From contig NZ_SSSR01000001.1 of the NCBI RefSeq assembly GCF_009469695.1, forward strand, positions 310,001-374,000: a stretch of DNA of 64,000 bases, in the 5' to 3' direction. This document shows positions 1 to 8,378 of the stretch, piece by piece (position 1 is the first letter of the stretch; each line of letters begins with the position of its first letter). Both the position numbers and the translations under genes were made by a program. Source of the stretch: Propionivibrio limicola (lineage in GTDB: Bacteria > Pseudomonadota > Gammaproteobacteria > Burkholderiales > Rhodocyclaceae). The notes below the pieces were generated by a model that was not told where the DNA came from, did not search any database, and saw only the letters and a list, made by a program, of their open reading frames with translations.

Positions 1-1
1 T

Positions 2-1030
2 TTGGTCGCCACTCCCGGTCGCCTGATTGACCATATGGAGTCGGGAAAAATCGACTTCTCCGAACTCCAGATGCTCGTGCTCGACGAAGCGGACCGGATG
101 CTCGACATGGGTTTCATCGACGACATCGAAAAAATCGTCGCCGCCACGCCCGAAAGCCGCCAGACCATGCTCTTTTCCGCGACGCTCGATGGCGCGGTTG
201 GTCAAATCGCCCGCCGCATCACGCGCGATGCGCTGCTGATTCAGGTGGCCGCCTCCCACGCGAAACACGAGAATATCGAACAGCGTCTGCATTTCGTAGA
301 CGACCTCTCGCACAAGAACCGCCTGCTGGATCACTTGCTGCGTGACGCCGCCATCGACCAGGCCGTCGTATTCACCGCAACCAAGCGCGATGCCGACACC
401 CTGACCGACCGCCTGAACATCGCCGGTTTCAACGCGGCGGCGCTGCATGGCGACATGCACCAAGGCGCACGCAACCGTACTCTCACCGCACTGCGCCGCG
501 GTCAAGTGCGTATTCTGGTTGCCACCGACGTGGCCGCTCGCGGGATTGATGTGCCGACGATCACTCACGTCATCAACTACGATCTGCCGAAATTTGCCGA
601 AGACTACGTGCATCGCATCGGTCGCACCGGTCGTGCCGGGCGGAACGGCCTCGCCATCTCGCTCGTCAATCACGCAGAACACTTCTCGGTGCGCAAAATC
701 GAACGCTTCACCAAGCAAACGATCCCGGTCGAAACCGTTGCCGGACACGAGCCTACGCGCCCGATGCCAAACCGAAGCACGCGTCCAAACGGCGCACCGA
801 ATAACCGCCCGCCTCGCAAACCCAACGGCCAACGCGGCCAGCGCACTTTCAGCAATGAGAGCCATGGCAAACAGAATGATCGTCATGAGAGCCGTTCGCC
901 CAGACAGGAAGGATTCGCCCAAGATGCAAACTCTTTCGCGAACACTCCACGCCGCGACGACGGTTTCAGCGCGCGAAACGGACGTCCGGCGGCCGCGGCG
1001 GCAAACAACCGCGGCAACCGTAAATGGTGA
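2..1030 (+). CDS. rhlE: DEAD-box ATP-dependent RNA helicase, RhlE-like, 5' end outside window
   Basis: This is the C-terminal part of a DEAD-box RNA helicase, which uses ATP to unwind short RNA duplexes in ribosome assembly or mRNA decay. The visible protein runs through motif Ib (TPGR), motif II (DEAD in VLDEADRMLDMGF), motif III (SAT), motif V (ARGID) and motif VI (HRIGRTGR). The Q motif and Walker A lie upstream of the window, so the frame simply continues leftwards and base 2 is not a start. After the helicase core comes a basic Asn/Arg/Pro-rich tail of about 100 residues, typical of RhlE-type proteins and probably RNA-binding. Assignment to RhlE rather than another DEAD-box paralogue is by overall look and tail. 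Confidence 0.9.
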   Translation: MVATPGRLIDHMESGKIDFSELQMLVLDEADRMLDMGFIDDIEKIVAATPESRQTMLFSATLDGAVGQIARRITRDALLIQVAASHAKHENIEQRLHFVDDLSHKNRLLDHLLRDAAIDQAVVFTATKRDADTLTDRLNIAGFNAAALHGDMHQGARNRTLTALRRGQVRILVATDVAARGIDVPTITHVINYDLPKFAEDYVHRIGRTGRAGRNGLAISLVNHAEHFSVRKIERFTKQTIPVETVAGHEPTRPMPNRSTRPNGAPNNRPPRKPNGQRGQRTFSNESHGKQNDRHESRSPRQEGFAQDANSFANTPRRDDGFSARNGRPAAAAANNRGNRKW

Positions 1031-1098
1031 CCGCTAGGCAGCCAAACCAGCGGAATGCAGAAACCCATGCACAAGGCATTTAATCTGCAAAAACAGCT

Positions 1099-1127
1099 GC
1101 CCAGCCAAGGACTCGTCCTGATATAAT
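1099..1127 (+). promoter_or_regulatory. Possible promoter of the Ala/Pro-rich lipoprotein gene
   Basis: A perfect TATAAT lies at 1122-1127, about 95 bases before the lipoprotein start. The -35 position (1099-1104, GCCCAG) is poor. A GGCGGCTCCGCC hairpin follows near 1140-1152 in the leader. Confidence 0.35.
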
Positions 1128-1219
1128 TTTCAGCTGTCTGGCGGCTCCGCCGGTCAACCAATCACAGGATTGTGCGTTGGATACTTGCTGTTATTTTTTT
1201 ACTGATAGGAATGATCAAC

Positions 1220-1477
1220 ATGAAGAACTCGCTCCTCCTCGCCGCTCTGGTAGCCCTGACCCTCTCCGCTTGCAGCAAGCAAGAAGAAGCCGCTCCGGCC
1301 GCTCCTGAAGCTCCTGCTGCTGCTCCGGCTCCTGAAGCCGCTGCTCCGGCTGCTGACGCTGCTGCTCCGGCTGCTGACGCTGCTGCTCCGGCCGCCGACG
1401 CTGCTGCTCCGGCTGCTGACGCTGCTGCTCCGGCCGCCCCGGCCGCCGACGCTGCTGCTCCGGCTGCTGCCAAGTAA
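1220..1477 (+). CDS. Small Ala/Pro-repeat lipoprotein
   Basis: This encodes an 85-residue predicted lipoprotein. The start at ATG 1220 is chosen because it gives a clean lipoprotein signal peptide, a hydrophobic stretch ending in the lipobox LSAC; an upstream in-frame ATG would put extra residues in front. The mature part begins CSKQEEAAP and is then almost entirely Ala, Pro and Asp, built from AAAPAAD units encoded by near-identical 15-18 base repeats. Such proteins are extended, low-complexity envelope tethers or spacers of unknown role. It stands alone between the helicase gene and a strong terminator. The nucleotide repeats make its length prone to change by slippage. No function can be assigned. 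Confidence 0.8.
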   Translation: MKNSLLLAALVALTLSACSKQEEAAPAAPEAPAAAPAPEAAAPAADAAAPAADAAAPAADAAAPAADAAAPAAPAADAAAPAAAK

Positions 1478-1495
1478 GAAATTCAGCTTTCTTGC

Positions 1496-1524
1496 AAAAA
1501 AAGCCGGCGCTTGCCGGCTTTTTT
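1496..1524 (+). terminator. Rho-independent terminator after the lipoprotein gene
   Basis: A GC-rich hairpin (AAGCCGGC-GCTT-GCCGGCTT) is flanked by an A run on the left and a T run on the right. It lies 18 bases past the lipoprotein stop. The symmetry means it could also stop leftward transcription coming from the MBL gene at 1543. Confidence 0.9.
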
Positions 1525-1542
1525 ACGTCCAGGACTTGGGGA

Positions 1543-2310
1543 TCAAACCAACTGGCGCCAACCAAATCCACCACCTTGGTCGGCAACATCAATCCACTGT
1601 TCGGCACAGCCCAACGCCCCCGCCAAAGCCGTAGCCGCGAGATGCGGCCGGTTATTCTGCTCGCTCAGATGAGCGGCCACAACATGTTGCAGACGACCTG
1701 TCTCGATTCCCTGTAGCAAAGCAGCCGCCTGGGCATTGTCGAGGTGGCCATAATTGCCTGCGATGCGCCGTTTGAGCACAGCCGGATAATCCGAAGACGC
1801 CAGCAAATCCGGGTCGTGATTGCATTCGAGAACCAGCGCATCACAGTGGTCCAGCATTTGAACCACATGTGGCGTCACTGTTCCAGCATCCGTGAGCACC
1901 CCAAGACGATGATTGCCATCGGAGAACACGAACTGCACCGGCTCGCGGGCATCATGGGGAACGGGAAACGGAAAAATTTCCAGATCGCCAATGGAAAAGC
2001 GGGAGTGGCTGTCAATCAAGCGACAATCGGGGAGAATTTTGGCGCCGGCCATCACGGCGAGATGGGTTCCATGCGTCAGATGAACCGGCACACCATAGCG
2101 GGCTGCGAATCTGGAAACACCACTCACATGATCGCCATGTTCGTGCGTGACCAGTACGGCCGTGATTTCTTCACACGCCACGTCAAGCCGTGCCAGCCGT
2201 TCTGCGGCAGAACGCATCGAGAAACCGCAATCGAGAAGGATCTTGGTGTCTCCGGCATCGACAATCAGGGAATTTCCCTGACTGCCGCTGCCCAGCGATG
2301 CGAAACGCAT
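1543..2310 (-). CDS. MBL-fold metallo-hydrolase (YycJ/WalJ-like)
   Basis: This is a metallo-beta-lactamase-fold hydrolase of about 255 residues. The metal-binding motif HEHGDH is near residues 57-62 (VLVTHEHGDHVSGV), preceded by the usual strand LIVDAGDTKILLDCGFS, with further His and Asp ligands (TDAGT, CNHD, AHLSEQNN). The family includes YycJ/WalJ, implicated in DNA repair or signalling with 5'-3' exonuclease-like activity, but substrate is unproven here. The start is ATG at 2310, with a GTG codon immediately before it as an alternative. It overlaps the stop of bamC and so is translationally coupled to dapA-bamC, an arrangement common in betaproteobacteria. Confidence 0.85.
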   Translation of the reverse strand: MRFASLGSGSQGNSLIVDAGDTKILLDCGFSMRSAAERLARLDVACEEITAVLVTHEHGDHVSGVSRFAARYGVPVHLTHGTHLAVMAGAKILPDCRLIDSHSRFSIGDLEIFPFPVPHDAREPVQFVFSDGNHRLGVLTDAGTVTPHVVQMLDHCDALVLECNHDPDLLASSDYPAVLKRRIAGNYGHLDNAQAAALLQGIETGRLQHVVAAHLSEQNNRPHLAATALAGALGCAEQWIDVADQGGGFGWRQLV

Positions 2311-3461
2311 CACTTCAACTGTTCAAACAATAGACCGAGAATTTTCTTCGACGTTTCTGGCTGATCGACGCCACCTTCAGAACCAAGCACCTGAACTGTC
2401 GTAACTGAACCGGTGCCTTTCACGGAAACACGATAGCGAGTTTGCGGATCAGGTGCAGGCTCTTTCCAGAAAGCCAACTTGGAGAGCACGCCTTCATCTT
2501 TCTTCTGGTTGTCCGCTTCCGGATCGACATAGCGCACGAAATAAAGGCCGTTGGAGCGATCCCGGTCTTCAACCGTAAAACCAACACGGTCGAGGGCCAG
2601 ACCAACGCGACGCCAGGCGCGGTCGAAAGATTCCTGAATCTCAAGCGTACCGGCACCGGCACCGCTCCGCACCAATCGCGCCCGGTCGGCCGGCTTCGCC
2701 TTGACCAGCGCCACCTCTGCCTCGGCACGCTTCTGGTCGCTGCCAAAGCGAACCATCAGGCGACGCAGCATTTCCGCTTCGAGTTCGGGATCAGACTCGC
2801 GTGGTTGCCACTTGGTCTGATCCTTTCCTTCGGAAACGTAAATCTCGTACATGCCGCGATGCGAGATGTAGATCTCGGTCGTTCCCGGTTCTGTTCCAGG
2901 CTCAAGACGCGTCCGGAATTTATCGCGCTCGGCTGTCGAATACAGCGAATCGAGGGCCTTGCCGAGCAGATCCCGAATGAAATCGGCACCGATCTTGGCA
3001 CGGTTCTCGGCCCAATCGGTCTCCATCACCCCGGCCTCGGGAATCTCCTGCTTGATCAGAAAGCCGGTTTCCTGCCAGAACTCCTTGACCGTATCCCACA
3101 ATTTTTCCGGCCTCTCGGAGACGACCAACCAACGCTGGTTACCCGAACGCTCGATGCGGACCTTATCAACGCTCGGCAAGACGTCGCTCTGTTGCGGGGT
3201 CGCCGCAGCCGTCGTGCGCTCCACGGTATACGCCGAATACGTCGCAGTTCCCTTGCCACCGGTATCCGGCACGACATAGCGATCGTCGCGCGTCGGCGAC
3301 GTCAGATCGGGCGGTATTTCAAGCGTCGGCACTTTGTTCGCCGACGCTGATTTGTAATCGATTTTCTTCGATTCGATACTGAGGTTGCTGCACCCGGTTA
3401 AATAACCGGCCAGAACCAACACCAATGCCGAGTACATCGGCCGCAAAGCAACAGATTTCAT
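2310..3461 (-). CDS. bamC: Outer membrane protein assembly factor BamC
   Basis: BamC (NlpB) is a lipoprotein subunit of the BAM complex that folds beta-barrel proteins into the outer membrane. The start at 3461 is chosen because AGGAAA lies just upstream and the protein then opens with a lipoprotein signal ending in the lipobox LTGC; the open frame continues 23 codons further without support. After the lipobox comes the unstructured BamD-binding stretch (KVPTLEIPPDLTSPTRDDRYVVP), then two helix-grip domains, about residues 100-210 and 250-380. At about 383 aa it is a little longer than the E. coli protein, as usual for betaproteobacteria. It lies 22 bases after dapA, the same order as in E. 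coli (dapA-bamC). Confidence 0.93.
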   Translation of the reverse strand: MKSVALRPMYSALVLVLAGYLTGCSNLSIESKKIDYKSASANKVPTLEIPPDLTSPTRDDRYVVPDTGGKGTATYSAYTVERTTAAATPQQSDVLPSVDKVRIERSGNQRWLVVSERPEKLWDTVKEFWQETGFLIKQEIPEAGVMETDWAENRAKIGADFIRDLLGKALDSLYSTAERDKFRTRLEPGTEPGTTEIYISHRGMYEIYVSEGKDQTKWQPRESDPELEAEMLRRLMVRFGSDQKRAEAEVALVKAKPADRARLVRSGAGAGTLEIQESFDRAWRRVGLALDRVGFTVEDRDRSNGLYFVRYVDPEADNQKKDEGVLSKLAFWKEPAPDPQTRYRVSVKGTGSVTTVQVLGSEGGVDQPETSKKILGLLFEQLK

Positions 3462-3483
3462 CGGATTTCCTGAAAGGGCGAGA

Positions 3484-4368
3484 TTAAGCGACCAAACCGG
3501 CCTGGCGCATGGCGGCGCGCACGCGTTCATGACATTCCGGGGAGAGCGGCGTCAGCGGCAAACGGATACCGCCTTCAATCATGCCCAGTTGCTGGCACGC
3601 CCACTTGACCGGAATCGGGTTGGCTTCGCAGAACAACTGGCGATGCAGGGCCAGCATGCGGAAGTGGAGCTCACGCGTTCTGGCAACATCGCCCGCCATC
3701 GCCGCCACGCACATCTCGTGCATCATGCGGGGCACCACGTTGGCAACGACCGAAATATTGGCTTTGGCCCCCATCAACAGGAGGTGACACGCGCTGGCAT
3801 CATCGCCGCTGAACACCGAGAAGCCTTCCGGCGCGCGGGCAATCAGCTCGCAGCCACGGTCCATGTTGCCGGTCGCATCCTTGATGCCGATCACGTTCGG
3901 AATCTGCGCGAGGCGCAGCGCCGTGTCGTTGCTCAGATCGGCCACGGTACGGCCGGGCACGTTGTACAGAATGACCGGAATATCGACGGCTTCGGCGATC
4001 GCCTTGAAGTGCTGGTAGAGCCCTTCCTGCGTCGGCTTGTTGTAGTAGGGAACGACGGAGAGCGAGGCGTCGGCGCCGACTTTCCTGGCGAATTCGCTCA
4101 TCTCGATCGCCTCGGACGTCGAGTTCGCACCGGTCCCGGCAATCACCGGAATCCGTCCCGCCGCCTGCTCGACAACGACGCGAATCAGTTCCTGATGTTC
4201 CTCCACATCGACGGTCGGCGACTCGCCGGTCGTACCGACGACGACGATCGAGTCCGTCCCTTCCTGCACATGAAAATCAACGAGCTTGCGCAGACTTGGC
4301 AGGTCCAGGCTTCCGTCCTCGTGCATCGGGGTGACAATGGCTACAACTGATCCTGAAATCGTCTTCAT
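3484..4368 (-). CDS. dapA: 4-hydroxy-tetrahydrodipicolinate synthase
   Basis: DapA condenses pyruvate with L-aspartate semialdehyde, the first committed step to diaminopimelate and lysine, in the cytoplasm. The 294-residue length is standard. Visible signatures are the N-terminal [10 protein letters not shown] motif, the active-site tyrosine region (LYNVPGRT) and the Schiff-base lysine in GIKDATGN near residue 163. It is the first gene of the leftward dapA-bamC-MBL unit. Its upstream region originally lay between dapA and the divergent moxR gene. Confidence 0.97.
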   Translation of the reverse strand: MKTISGSVVAIVTPMHEDGSLDLPSLRKLVDFHVQEGTDSIVVVGTTGESPTVDVEEHQELIRVVVEQAAGRIPVIAGTGANSTSEAIEMSEFARKVGADASLSVVPYYNKPTQEGLYQHFKAIAEAVDIPVILYNVPGRTVADLSNDTALRLAQIPNVIGIKDATGNMDRGCELIARAPEGFSVFSGDDASACHLLLMGAKANISVVANVVPRMMHEMCVAAMAGDVARTRELHFRMLALHRQLFCEANPIPVKWACQQLGMIEGGIRLPLTPLSPECHERVRAAMRQAGLVA

Positions 4369-4555
4369 GAATTAAGCACCGAAAAGTTAGCACCAGAAAA
4401 TAATTGGATGATTTTAACTGAAGGCCGGCGGCGCAACACGCACACCCAAATCAAAAAAACGCGGCCGATCGAATTCGGCTGACAGATTCGTGGTCGAAGC
4501 ATGGCGACAAATGGCACTACAATCGAAAAACCGCCCCACATTCAGCGACAGAATC

Positions 4556-4581
4556 ATGCCAGCCTCCGGAGCACACTCAAC
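4556..4581 (+). pseudogene. Detached 5' end of moxR (first codons), cut off by the prophage
   Basis: The bases ATG at 4556 followed by codons for Pro-Ala-Ser-Gly-Ala-His-Ser run into the duplicated CTCAAC at 4576-4581. After that the frame enters phage sequence and stops at 4592. Joining this fragment at CTCAAC to 11353 onward gives one uninterrupted frame, MPASGAHSTIDAVISAAN, which supplies the start codon that the moxR body at 11353-12262 lacks. The deduced ancestral protein would be 309 residues. A TACAAT at 4518-4523 may be part of the old promoter, without a good -35. Confidence 0.8.
4576..4581. repeat. Left copy of the 6-bp target-site duplication (CTCAAC)
   Basis: CTCAAC here recurs at 11353-11358, just outside the opposite phage end; the shared block can be stretched to ACTCAAC. 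Transposable phages typically duplicate 5-6 bp. A 6-bp call makes the two phage ends line up exactly. Confidence 0.75.
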
Positions 4582-4590
4582 TAAAGAGAA

Positions 4591-4624
4591 CTGAGATATT
4601 CAGTAGGGGCTAAGCGAGATATTT
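4591..4624 (+). other. Left phage end: two putative transposase-binding motifs
   Basis: Counting from the left terminus (4582), motif L1 is CTGAGATATTC at 4591-4601 and L2 is GCGAGATATTT at 4614-4624. Their starts are 23 bp apart, and they sit at the same distances from the end as R1 and R2 at the right end. A weaker third match, GCGGGATTTTA, is at 4645-4655. MuA-type transposases bind repeated sites of this sort at each phage end. Confidence 0.65.
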
Positions 4625-4722
4625 GTGGGACGTAGGGATTCTTAGCGGGATTTTACGGGCGTTCCAATTAAAGACACTTTTGTATTGCGCAACACTTCGG
4701 CGCTCAGAAAATTTTGCCGATT

Positions 4723-5175
4723 TTATTTTGCTGCGGCATTCAGGATGTCAAAAATAACGTCGGTTAATGCTCGCTCATCGTCAGGGGCGAGTGTTCCTGA
4801 TTCTGGATCCGCGAAGAGCATTCCGCGACGCGCCATTTTTTTCGTCCCGAACTCGTGGAACGTGGCGTACCCCTCTTTGAAACCAACAGTCGCACTGGAG
4901 GCGTCGTGCTCATGGCTGATGTGTTCCAGCATGTCGCCAAAACGGTCGAGCAATCGCCTGTTTCCATCTTTCGGATAAGTTTTTTCCGTACTTGGTTTCC
5001 ACGGAGACCATGGAACACCTAACGGATCCGTCTGGCTTTCAAAGCGCTCCTTTACCCTGTTCTCCATTTCCATGCCGAGAGCGCTCATCACGGGCGACAG
5101 ATCATTCGTTTTTGCATACAGCTTCGCAAGCACGGAACTCAGTGAGTCGCTTTTAACTGTGACGGTAAGGCTCAT
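4723..5175 (-). CDS. Phage virion morphogenesis protein (Mu gpG-like)
   Basis: The 150-residue product resembles the virion morphogenesis family (Mu gpG, Pfam Phage_tail_S), which acts in head completion and head-tail joining. Characteristic elements are the N-terminal helix with MENRVKERFESQTDPLGVPWSPWKPST, the RLLDRFGDMLEH segment and FHEFGTKKMARRGMLFAD towards the C-terminus. It starts with an ATGA-type overlap with the preceding small gene, so the head genes still form an intact co-translated string. It ends 141 bases from the left phage terminus, where early genes would be expected in an intact phage. Confidence 0.85.
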   Translation of the reverse strand: MSLTVTVKSDSLSSVLAKLYAKTNDLSPVMSALGMEMENRVKERFESQTDPLGVPWSPWKPSTEKTYPKDGNRRLLDRFGDMLEHISHEHDASSATVGFKEGYATFHEFGTKKMARRGMLFADPESGTLAPDDERALTDVIFDILNAAAK

Positions 5176-5444
5176 GGCTGGACCGGCTTCTTGCGCAGGA
5201 AGTCTGGTATTGGCTGGATGTCTTCTGGCCGGGGGCGCGGCCGGCGTGGGGTCGTTTTGATAACGGCCTGGGTGACGGGATCGGTTTCAAAGTCTTCGAT
5301 CTTGACCAGATCCTCGTAGCTCAAGCCACAAAATTCGCCGCCGGGGAAGACGGGAATCTTGAAGTCTCCGCAATCCGGGTAATCGGTACGGCCCCAAACG
5401 GAAATCTGTGATTTATCTTCATCAAAAAATACCAAAACCTGCAT
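5172..5444 (-). CDS. Small phage protein between MuF and gpG, unknown; immunity candidate
   Basis: This 90-residue acidic/proline-rich protein is not recognised. It has a compact N-terminal half (LVFFDEDKSQISVWGRTDYPDCG, then DFKIPVFPGGEFCG) and a basic Pro/Arg-rich C-terminal tail (TTPRRPRPRPED). Its ATG overlaps the MuF stop codon by one base (TAATG), and its own stop overlaps gpG, so it is tightly coupled to both. Its position directly after a MuF protein with a C-terminal metallopeptidase-like domain is where an immunity gene would sit, but it could equally be a routine head-module protein. Nothing in the sequence decides this. Confidence 0.6.
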   Translation of the reverse strand: MQVLVFFDEDKSQISVWGRTDYPDCGDFKIPVFPGGEFCGLSYEDLVKIEDFETDPVTQAVIKTTPRRPRPRPEDIQPIPDFLRKKPVQP

Positions 5445-6847
5445 TACAGCCCCTTGCCTTCGATTGCCTTATACAAGGCCGCCCTCGTTTCTGGGAAGGC
5501 CGCCATCACATTCAGCAAGCTAGCGGTTCCTGACCCGTGGCGCAAGGCATAAAGCTCGGCGATTGTTTCCAGCAAGCCATTCGGAAATTTCTTGGTGAAA
5601 TAGTCGATTTCTTTGGAAAACTCAGCGCCTCCATTGTCTCGGTAAGCCGCCAATGTCGACGCCTCCTTGCGCCAAGCGGCTTCCACCTCCGGAATCTTGG
5701 CCAGTTGATAAATCTCATCCAGGGCATGTCCGACTTCGTGCTGCAGAACGCTTGCGCCACGGCCGGGAAGCGCGGCTTTCCACGTATTGCTGGAAATATC
5801 GAAGGCCTGTTCCGCAATCAGAATCTGCCGTTTGGCGTAGCGGGTCAGTCCGTCGATCTGATCGCCGCTTGGGCCGGCAAGATCCGGGGCCGCACGGCTG
5901 ATTCTATCGACCACATGAATCTCATAGCCGGCGCTGGCCAGTGCCTGGCGCGTGGCCTCGGGCAGCGCCAGGTGTGCATCGCTGACCTCGCGTGAGAATT
6001 CCTGAGCAACGCCCGGCGTTACGACCGGCTGCATTGCCGCCCTCCGAATCGGGGCCGGAAGATTATTCAGCTTATCGAGGCCAACCTTGTGCAAGCCGTC
6101 TTGCCGGGTGCGTGCCAACCCCGGGTTGTAATCGAACCCCGGCGCAATACCCAGAGGAACATGACTGATTTCGCCGGTGCGCTTGTTGGTCCATTCAACC
6201 AGACGTTCCGGCGGAGCCTTCGTATTGATCGTCCCGGCTGCCCGGCGCTTCTCGTATTCCCGCGCCGTCATTCCTGTCACCCGGCAGCGGCAGCGCCAGG
6301 CATTCGGTGGCCAGTGCGTTTCCCAGAACGGATCGTCGATCGGCAGCACGAGATTGTTCCAGGCGCGATGCGTCGCCCGCACGCGCGCATCGTCCTTGGT
6401 GATGTACCGAACGTACGGATGCGTCGAACGGTTGCGCCACGACCGATCCCACATGCCGGCGCTGTACGCCATGCGCGTGTTGGTGTCGTAAATCAGCTTG
6501 AGGCGAGCGTTATCGAACTTGGTTGTGACTTCCTCGCCGCTGGCCGGATCCTTCCCCTTGACCTCGCCCCACCAGCCTTCTTTCGCGAGCAGTGCCTTGA
6601 TGTTGCGCGTCCAGTCACGGCGCGACAAATCGCCCTCGACAGATTTTGTGATCCCATCCTGAACCGCCTTCAGCAGATCCAGCCGTGCCAGACGGCTCAC
6701 GGTGAATTGCTGACCATGCTCCTCATGCCATAAATCCTGCCAGGAGAATGTCTGCGTCAGCTGGCCGCGCGCTTTGAGATAGTCAACGGCCTCCTGAGAG
6801 GTCAGCGATTGCAGCTTGGCAAAGAGCTGCGCATCATGCTCAGGCAT
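5444..6847 (-). CDS. MuF-like head morphogenesis protein with C-terminal HExxH domain
   Basis: The N-terminal 250 residues are a Mu gpF/MuF domain, a minor head protein packaged with the genome: note the RATHRAWNN segment and the signature WPPNAWRCRCRV. The start at 6847 gives MPEHDAQLF and overlaps the portal stop; the frame extends 15 codons upstream without need. The C-terminal part carries HEVGH at about residues 370-374 and a later Glu cluster (ETIAELYA, about 427-431), an arrangement like gluzincin metallopeptidases of the anthrax lethal-factor-like type. MuF proteins with variable C-terminal toxin domains are a known polymorphic toxin class; the toxin reading here is inferred, not shown. 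Confidence 0.82.
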   Translation of the reverse strand: MPEHDAQLFAKLQSLTSQEAVDYLKARGQLTQTFSWQDLWHEEHGQQFTVSRLARLDLLKAVQDGITKSVEGDLSRRDWTRNIKALLAKEGWWGEVKGKDPASGEEVTTKFDNARLKLIYDTNTRMAYSAGMWDRSWRNRSTHPYVRYITKDDARVRATHRAWNNLVLPIDDPFWETHWPPNAWRCRCRVTGMTAREYEKRRAAGTINTKAPPERLVEWTNKRTGEISHVPLGIAPGFDYNPGLARTRQDGLHKVGLDKLNNLPAPIRRAAMQPVVTPGVAQEFSREVSDAHLALPEATRQALASAGYEIHVVDRISRAAPDLAGPSGDQIDGLTRYAKRQILIAEQAFDISSNTWKAALPGRGASVLQHEVGHALDEIYQLAKIPEVEAAWRKEASTLAAYRDNGGAEFSKEIDYFTKKFPNGLLETIAELYALRHGSGTASLLNVMAAFPETRAALYKAIEGKGL

Positions 6848-8378
6848 CGGTCGAGACCCCAGCGTTTCCGGCCAAACGTGCCGAGAAGGCAATGCGCGCC
6901 AGCCGTTCGCCGAGCACGTCTGAATTCATCCCTTCCAACAATGCCGGCAAGCGAGCAATCAACTCCTCTGCGGTTTCCCCTTGGCGCGCCGCCTCGGCCA
7001 GTGCCGCTTGCAAGGGCGCAATCATCGGGTCAAGCAGCGGCTCCCAGTCCATCAGTTCGGCATCGACCAGCGCATCAATCGCATCGCCGTGGGGATGACT
7101 ATCCCCCTCCGCAAAACTCGCCGCCGCCCCATCCTCAACCTTCGCCACTTCATTTGCTGGCGATTTCCCGGAAGTGACGGCTGGAACCGGGGCCGGTGGC
7201 GTGTTCGGCACTGCCTTCTTCCGCCACCCATCGCCATACTTCTCCCGCACAGATTCTTCGGACAGCTCGAAGCCCATCTCCGCCACATTCTTATCGGTCT
7301 CGCTCTCTGCCTTCTTGTCCTCCTCTTCCTTGATCTGCCGATACACCAGGCACGGGGCCAGGCCGTTGTATTCGCAGATCCACGCGATCAGCGTCGAGTT
7401 GAGTGTCTCCGAGAGCAGATCGGAGTCGGCCTGCACCAGGTCAAGGCGGACCGATTGGCGCTCTTTGCTCGCGGCCGCCAAGGCACCGCCGCCGCTGGCG
7501 CGCGGCTCCTGACCCAGCACCACCTCGGCGATCCAGTCATCCATGTACTCGCACAGCGACTGCTGCGTCGTCACGCTGCCGGTCAGCTTGCTCTCCAGCA
7601 GCTCCAGCTGCATGCCTTCCGGGGTCATCACCACGCCATCGTTGCTGATCGCCCGCAACGCATCGAACAGCGTCGACTTTTCCTTCGGGCTGGCCGTGCG
7701 GGGGTATTTCCCCCATGGCGTCGGCGAGCCAAAGCGGTCGTTCAGCTTGTTCCAGCTGATGATCCCCTTGCGCTTGAAGAACACCGGCCAATACAGCTGC
7801 AAGCCGAGCCCTGTGCCGTACGGATTGTCATCCTCCGGATTGCAGCGATGCACGATGAACTTCTTTTCCGGCAACTCCACGCCAGTCAGCATGTTCTCCC
7901 GCGTCAGCAGGCGCAGCTCCGGGCCTGAATTCTCATCGGCCTGCACATACACAAAGCGGCGTTGGCGACGCTTGACCACCCGCGCCGGCACGATTCGGCC
8001 ATCGCGCACCGTCCACACGATCTCGCCGACCGAATAGCCCATGATCAGTGCATCGAGCAAGTCGCGGCACAACTGATCAAAATTCACCGCCTGCAGAATA
8101 TCCCGCAGCACCTGCGCGTCGGCCTCGCCGCCATCGGCAATCGGTTTGACCGTCCATTCGCGGCCCACCAGTGCCCCGATCCGCTTCTGAATCGTCGAAA
8201 ACACCTTGCCATCGCGCTTCAGATCGCGATACATCTCGACGTTCTGCCCCTTCTCCAGCAGCAGCGGATCATTCGAGCGCAGCAGCCCCATGTAATCCGT
8301 CTCGAACGGATCGCGCTGCCGGTTGGCCACCTCGGTATCGAGCAGCGGCTTTGCTGTAGCGTCAGCCTTTTTAGACAT
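6840..8378 (-). CDS. Phage portal protein, DUF935 family (Mu gp29-like)
   Basis: The 512-residue product matches the DUF935 portal family of Mu-like phages, the dodecameric ring through which DNA enters and leaves the head. Recognisable stretches are the N-terminal LRSNDPLLLEKGQNVEMYRDL, the VFSTIQKRIGALVGREW segment, the FIVHRC...NPYGTGLG region and EPRASGGGALAAASKERQSVR. It is full length and overlaps the MuF start and the terminase stop (8371-8378), as usual in Mu-like head operons. The C-terminal 110 residues are an Ala-rich helical extension also seen in other members. Confidence 0.92.
   Translation of the reverse strand: MSKKADATAKPLLDTEVANRQRDPFETDYMGLLRSNDPLLLEKGQNVEMYRDLKRDGKVFSTIQKRIGALVGREWTVKPIADGGEADAQVLRDILQAVNFDQLCRDLLDALIMGYSVGEIVWTVRDGRIVPARVVKRRQRRFVYVQADENSGPELRLLTRENMLTGVELPEKKFIVHRCNPEDDNPYGTGLGLQLYWPVFFKRKGIISWNKLNDRFGSPTPWGKYPRTASPKEKSTLFDALRAISNDGVVMTPEGMQLELLESKLTGSVTTQQSLCEYMDDWIAEVVLGQEPRASGGGALAAASKERQSVRLDLVQADSDLLSETLNSTLIAWICEYNGLAPCLVYRQIKEEEDKKAESETDKNVAEMGFELSEESVREKYGDGWRKKAVPNTPPAPVPAVTSGKSPANEVAKVEDGAAASFAEGDSHPHGDAIDALVDAELMDWEPLLDPMIAPLQAALAEAARQGETAEELIARLPALLEGMNSDVLGERLARIAFSARLAGNAGVSTDA

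Noticed and set aside
1162-1607. Two minus-strand frames over the Ala/Pro lipoprotein
   Set aside because: They are antisense readings of a GC-rich repeat; the plus-strand frame has a lipobox, a start and a terminator.
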